A stretch of 6,275 nt of DNA from Dehalococcoidia bacterium (GTDB taxonomy: Bacteria > Chloroflexota > Dehalococcoidia > JACVQG01), in the NCBI GenBank assembly GCA_015661045.1, contig JACVQG010000089.1, positions 1 to 6,275 of the forward strand. Reading direction: 5' to 3'. Shown one piece after another: positions 5,136-6,275 of this stretch; the stretch's first letter is position 1; every line of letters begins with the position of its first letter. The notes beneath the pieces were generated by a model. It searched no databases, was not told the DNA's origin, and saw only the letters and a list, made by a program, of their open reading frames with translations. Made by a program: the position numbers and the translations under genes.

Positions 5136-5148
5136 ACTATTTGGCCTA

Positions 5149-5562
5149 TCAATATGCTCCCACCAATGTTTCTTCTTTAAGCTCCTTTGCCTTCAAGAAG
5201 CGACCTATCTCATCCAGTTCGTTCTTAAACAGGTCCCAATCGTATTGGACGCCATTCAGATACGTGCTCCAGCCCGATATTGTCTTGGCTATGAGCAGCG
5301 CCTCCTTTATCTCATCATCATTAGCCCCGTTCATTCTGGCTGCCTCAGTATGGAAAGGAACGCAGTAGCGGCAGCGTAGAGCCGCCGATACCCCCAACCC
5401 GATAAGGTGATTGTATTTACCGGGGATAACGCCGCCATCTAACACAATACCCTTAAATATCCGCCACTCATGCTCTAAATCCCAATCTGGCAACCCATCA
5501 AAGAATTTAGGCTCCAGACCTATTGTTTCCCGCATCTCCCTCAAGACCTCTTCTCTCTTCAT
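5149..5562 (-). CDS. AhpD-like carboxymuconolactone decarboxylase family protein
   Basis: 137 residues. The core is the family signature RCRYCVPFHTEAARMNGA: Cys64-x-x-Cys67 and His71, the thiol/histidine set of AhpD-type proteins, followed by a helix NDDEIKEALLIAKTISGWSTY. The N-terminal half is helical (EVLREMRETIGLEPKFFDGLPDWDLEHEWRIFKG). The family includes true 4-carboxymuconolactone decarboxylases and CXXC thiol oxidoreductases; the CXXCxxxH motif and the peroxiredoxin gene directly downstream favour a redox role, perhaps reducing that enzyme, as AhpD does for AhpC in mycobacteria. This is inference by analogy. ATG 5562 follows AGGAGGT (5567-5573). It is the first gene of the presumed three-gene unit, with a near-consensus promoter about 135 bp upstream and a leader of about 128 nt. 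The TGA at 5149 is followed by a hairpin and then the peroxiredoxin gene. Confidence 0.88.
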   Translation of the reverse strand: MKREEVLREMRETIGLEPKFFDGLPDWDLEHEWRIFKGIVLDGGVIPGKYNHLIGLGVSAALRCRYCVPFHTEAARMNGANDDEIKEALLIAKTISGWSTYLNGVQYDWDLFKNELDEIGRFLKAKELKEETLVGAY

Positions 5563-5654
5563 TATTACCTCCTATGACGATTTTCATTTTTTATTTAGTT
5601 ATATATAATCAACAGACGTATTAGCCTGGTGATAACCCGATTGTTAAGGATTAT

Positions 5655-5681
5655 TAATCATTACTTTATTGCAAATGATTA
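5655..5681. promoter_or_regulatory. Perfect 8-bp inverted repeat in the redox-operon leader
   Basis: TAATCATT (5655-5662) and AATGATTA (5674-5681) are exact reverse complements 11 bp apart, just downstream of the predicted transcription start near 5690. The AT-rich TAATCATT/AATGATTA arms resemble sites of Fur/PerR-class regulators in general appearance, but do not match a specific consensus well enough to name one. In AT-rich DNA it could also be chance. Confidence 0.35.
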
Positions 5682-5683
5682 CC

Positions 5684-5716
5684 ACTTACAATTAATATTA
5701 TATATACTTTGTAAGT
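5684..5716. promoter_or_regulatory. Perfect 8-bp inverted repeat flanking the redox-operon -10 box (possible operator)
   Basis: ACTTACAA (5684-5691) and TTGTAAGT (5709-5716) are exact reverse complements separated by 17 bp that contain the -10 box (5697-5702). One arm covers the predicted start site, the other lies in the -35/-10 spacer. A dimeric repressor bound here would block RNA polymerase. The regulator is unknown. Confidence 0.5.
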
Positions 5717-5725
5717 CGCAGTCAA
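5697..5725 (-). promoter_or_regulatory. Sigma-70 promoter of the AhpD-like/peroxiredoxin/PAS operon
   Basis: Minus strand: TTGACT (5725-5720), a 17-bp spacer and a perfect TATAAT (5702-5697). It is the best promoter in the window. Transcription should start near 5690, leaving a leader of about 128 nt before ATG 5562. The rest of the 280-bp gap (5563-5842) is AT-rich and holds two palindromes and no convincing gene. Confidence 0.75.
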
Positions 5726-5784
5726 TTTAACAAACGTTTTGAGGGACTTTTTACCTGAAATTAGTGGATTATAATAAAAGGTGA

Positions 5785-5802
5785 AGTGGTCTTTTCCCCA
5801 CT
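5785..5802 (-). terminator. Weak candidate terminator of rimI
   Basis: On the minus strand a 5-bp stem AGTGG/CCACT with an 8-nt loop is followed by TCACCTTTTATT. It lies about 40 bp after the rimI stop codon. The stem is short and the T-tract begins late, so termination here would be inefficient at best. Confidence 0.25.
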
Positions 5803-5842
5803 CGTAAAATGGGATATGAAGAACGTTCCTAAGGCCGTGGAT

Positions 5843-6275
5843 TCAGGCCCAGCGCTGAAAATGTTCCTTTGTTAGAAGTTGTAGCTTGGTCTGATAGGAA
5901 GCGGAGGTAATGTGGTCGGTCGTCATTATTAAGGCATCTTCTTTATTATCGCTATAATATCCCCGCCGCGACCCCACCCGTTGAAAACCATATTTTTCAT
6001 ATAGCGCCTGGGCGCCGGTATTTGTAATCCTGACCTCTAATGTGATTACCTGGGCGCCAAGCTCCTTAGCTAACTCGATGGCTTTTATAAGCAATAACTC
6101 CCCTATCCCTTGACGTTGATAGCTTTTGCGGACACCGATCGTCGTAATATGGGCCTCATCCAGTATCAGCCAGAATCCTATAGCTCCGATGACGTGTTCG
6201 GGTGGTTTCACGTCTTCTTCCTGGTTTACCAACGGCTCACCCTTGATAAAGGCTTTTATCCGGGATAGCCAGCTT
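5843..6275 (-). CDS. rimI: Ribosomal protein S18-alanine N-acetyltransferase, C-terminal part (cut by window edge)
   Basis: The frame is open to the right edge, giving 144 visible residues without the N-terminus. The in-frame TTG at 6232 is internal, because recognisable RimI sequence continues upstream of it (SWLSRIKAFIKGEPLV). GNAT-fold landmarks: IGAIGFWLILDEAHITTIGV (beta strands leading to the acetyl-CoA site), the acetyl-CoA loop QRQGIG, then LLLIKAIELAKELGAQVITLEVR, ITNTGAQALYEKYGF, and the RimI-typical ending GYYSDNKEDALIM. RimI acetylates the N-terminal alanine of ribosomal protein S18 in the cytoplasm; relatives act on other N-termini. About 25 residues follow the usual end of the domain, a modest tail of unknown role. 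The nearest downstream gene is the AhpD-like operon, 280 bp away behind its own promoter, so they are probably separate units. Confidence 0.88.
   Translation of the reverse strand, partial: SWLSRIKAFIKGEPLVNQEEDVKPPEHVIGAIGFWLILDEAHITTIGVRKSYQRQGIGELLLIKAIELAKELGAQVITLEVRITNTGAQALYEKYGFQRVGSRRGYYSDNKEDALIMTTDHITSASYQTKLQLLTKEHFQRWA

Noticed and set aside
5805..5842. Short plus-strand reading frame (MGYEERS) after rimI
   Set aside because: It has seven codons, no suitable ribosome site or promoter and no recognisable sequence.
5843..6232. RimI as a complete 129-residue protein starting at TTG 6232
   Set aside because: The frame continues without a stop to the window edge with RimI-like sequence upstream, and no ribosome site precedes the TTG.

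Overview
The window looks like chromosomal DNA from an anaerobic or microaerobic bacterium that moves electrons out of the cell. All protein genes lie on the minus strand; one tRNA gene lies on the plus strand. Promoters are close to the sigma-70 consensus and Shine-Dalgarno sequences are strong (AGGAGGT or GGAGGGA). The RimI sequence, the form of tRNA-Glu and the collagen-stalked lipoprotein cytochromes remind me of Chloroflexota (Dehalococcoidia-like). That is a family-resemblance guess, not a demonstrated assignment.

Layout from left to right. (1) 1-677, minus: the N-terminal 225 residues of an OmcA/MtrC-type surface cytochrome lipoprotein; the heme-binding part lies beyond the left edge. 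(2) 880-3702, minus: a complete 940-residue decaheme cytochrome c lipoprotein with exactly ten CXXCH motifs, built as two copies of a beta-domain plus pentaheme-domain unit behind a lipobox and a Gly-X-Y collagen-like stalk; an 11-bp stem terminator follows it. Each cytochrome gene has its own promoter and a leader of about 44 nt. Promoter, leader, signal peptide and stalk of the two genes are recognisably the same cassette, while the bodies differ. (3) 3714-3976: intergenic, with the cytochrome promoter at one end and a tRNA promoter overlapped by a perfect 10-bp inverted repeat at the other. (4) 3977-4049, plus: tRNA-Glu(UUC) with an unusual C at position 33, followed by a strong hairpin terminator that faces both ways. 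(5) 4118-5562, minus: a probable three-gene redox operon, read as AhpD-like CXXC protein, then peroxiredoxin, then stand-alone PAS protein. Its promoter (TTGACT-17-TATAAT) is embedded in an inverted repeat. (6) 5843-6275, minus: the C-terminal part of RimI, the ribosomal protein S18 alanine N-acetyltransferase, cut by the right edge.

Working model (inference): the two cytochromes are surface electron-transfer lipoproteins held away from the membrane by a collagen-like spacer. The AhpD-like, peroxiredoxin and PAS genes form a small peroxide-defence and sensing unit. No MtrA, MtrB or porin-like partner gene is visible in the window. The most unusual items are the modular promoter/leader/stalk cassette shared by two different cytochrome bodies, the roughly 80-residue insert in only one half of the decaheme protein, the C33 tRNA-Glu, and the palindromes over the tRNA and redox-operon promoters.
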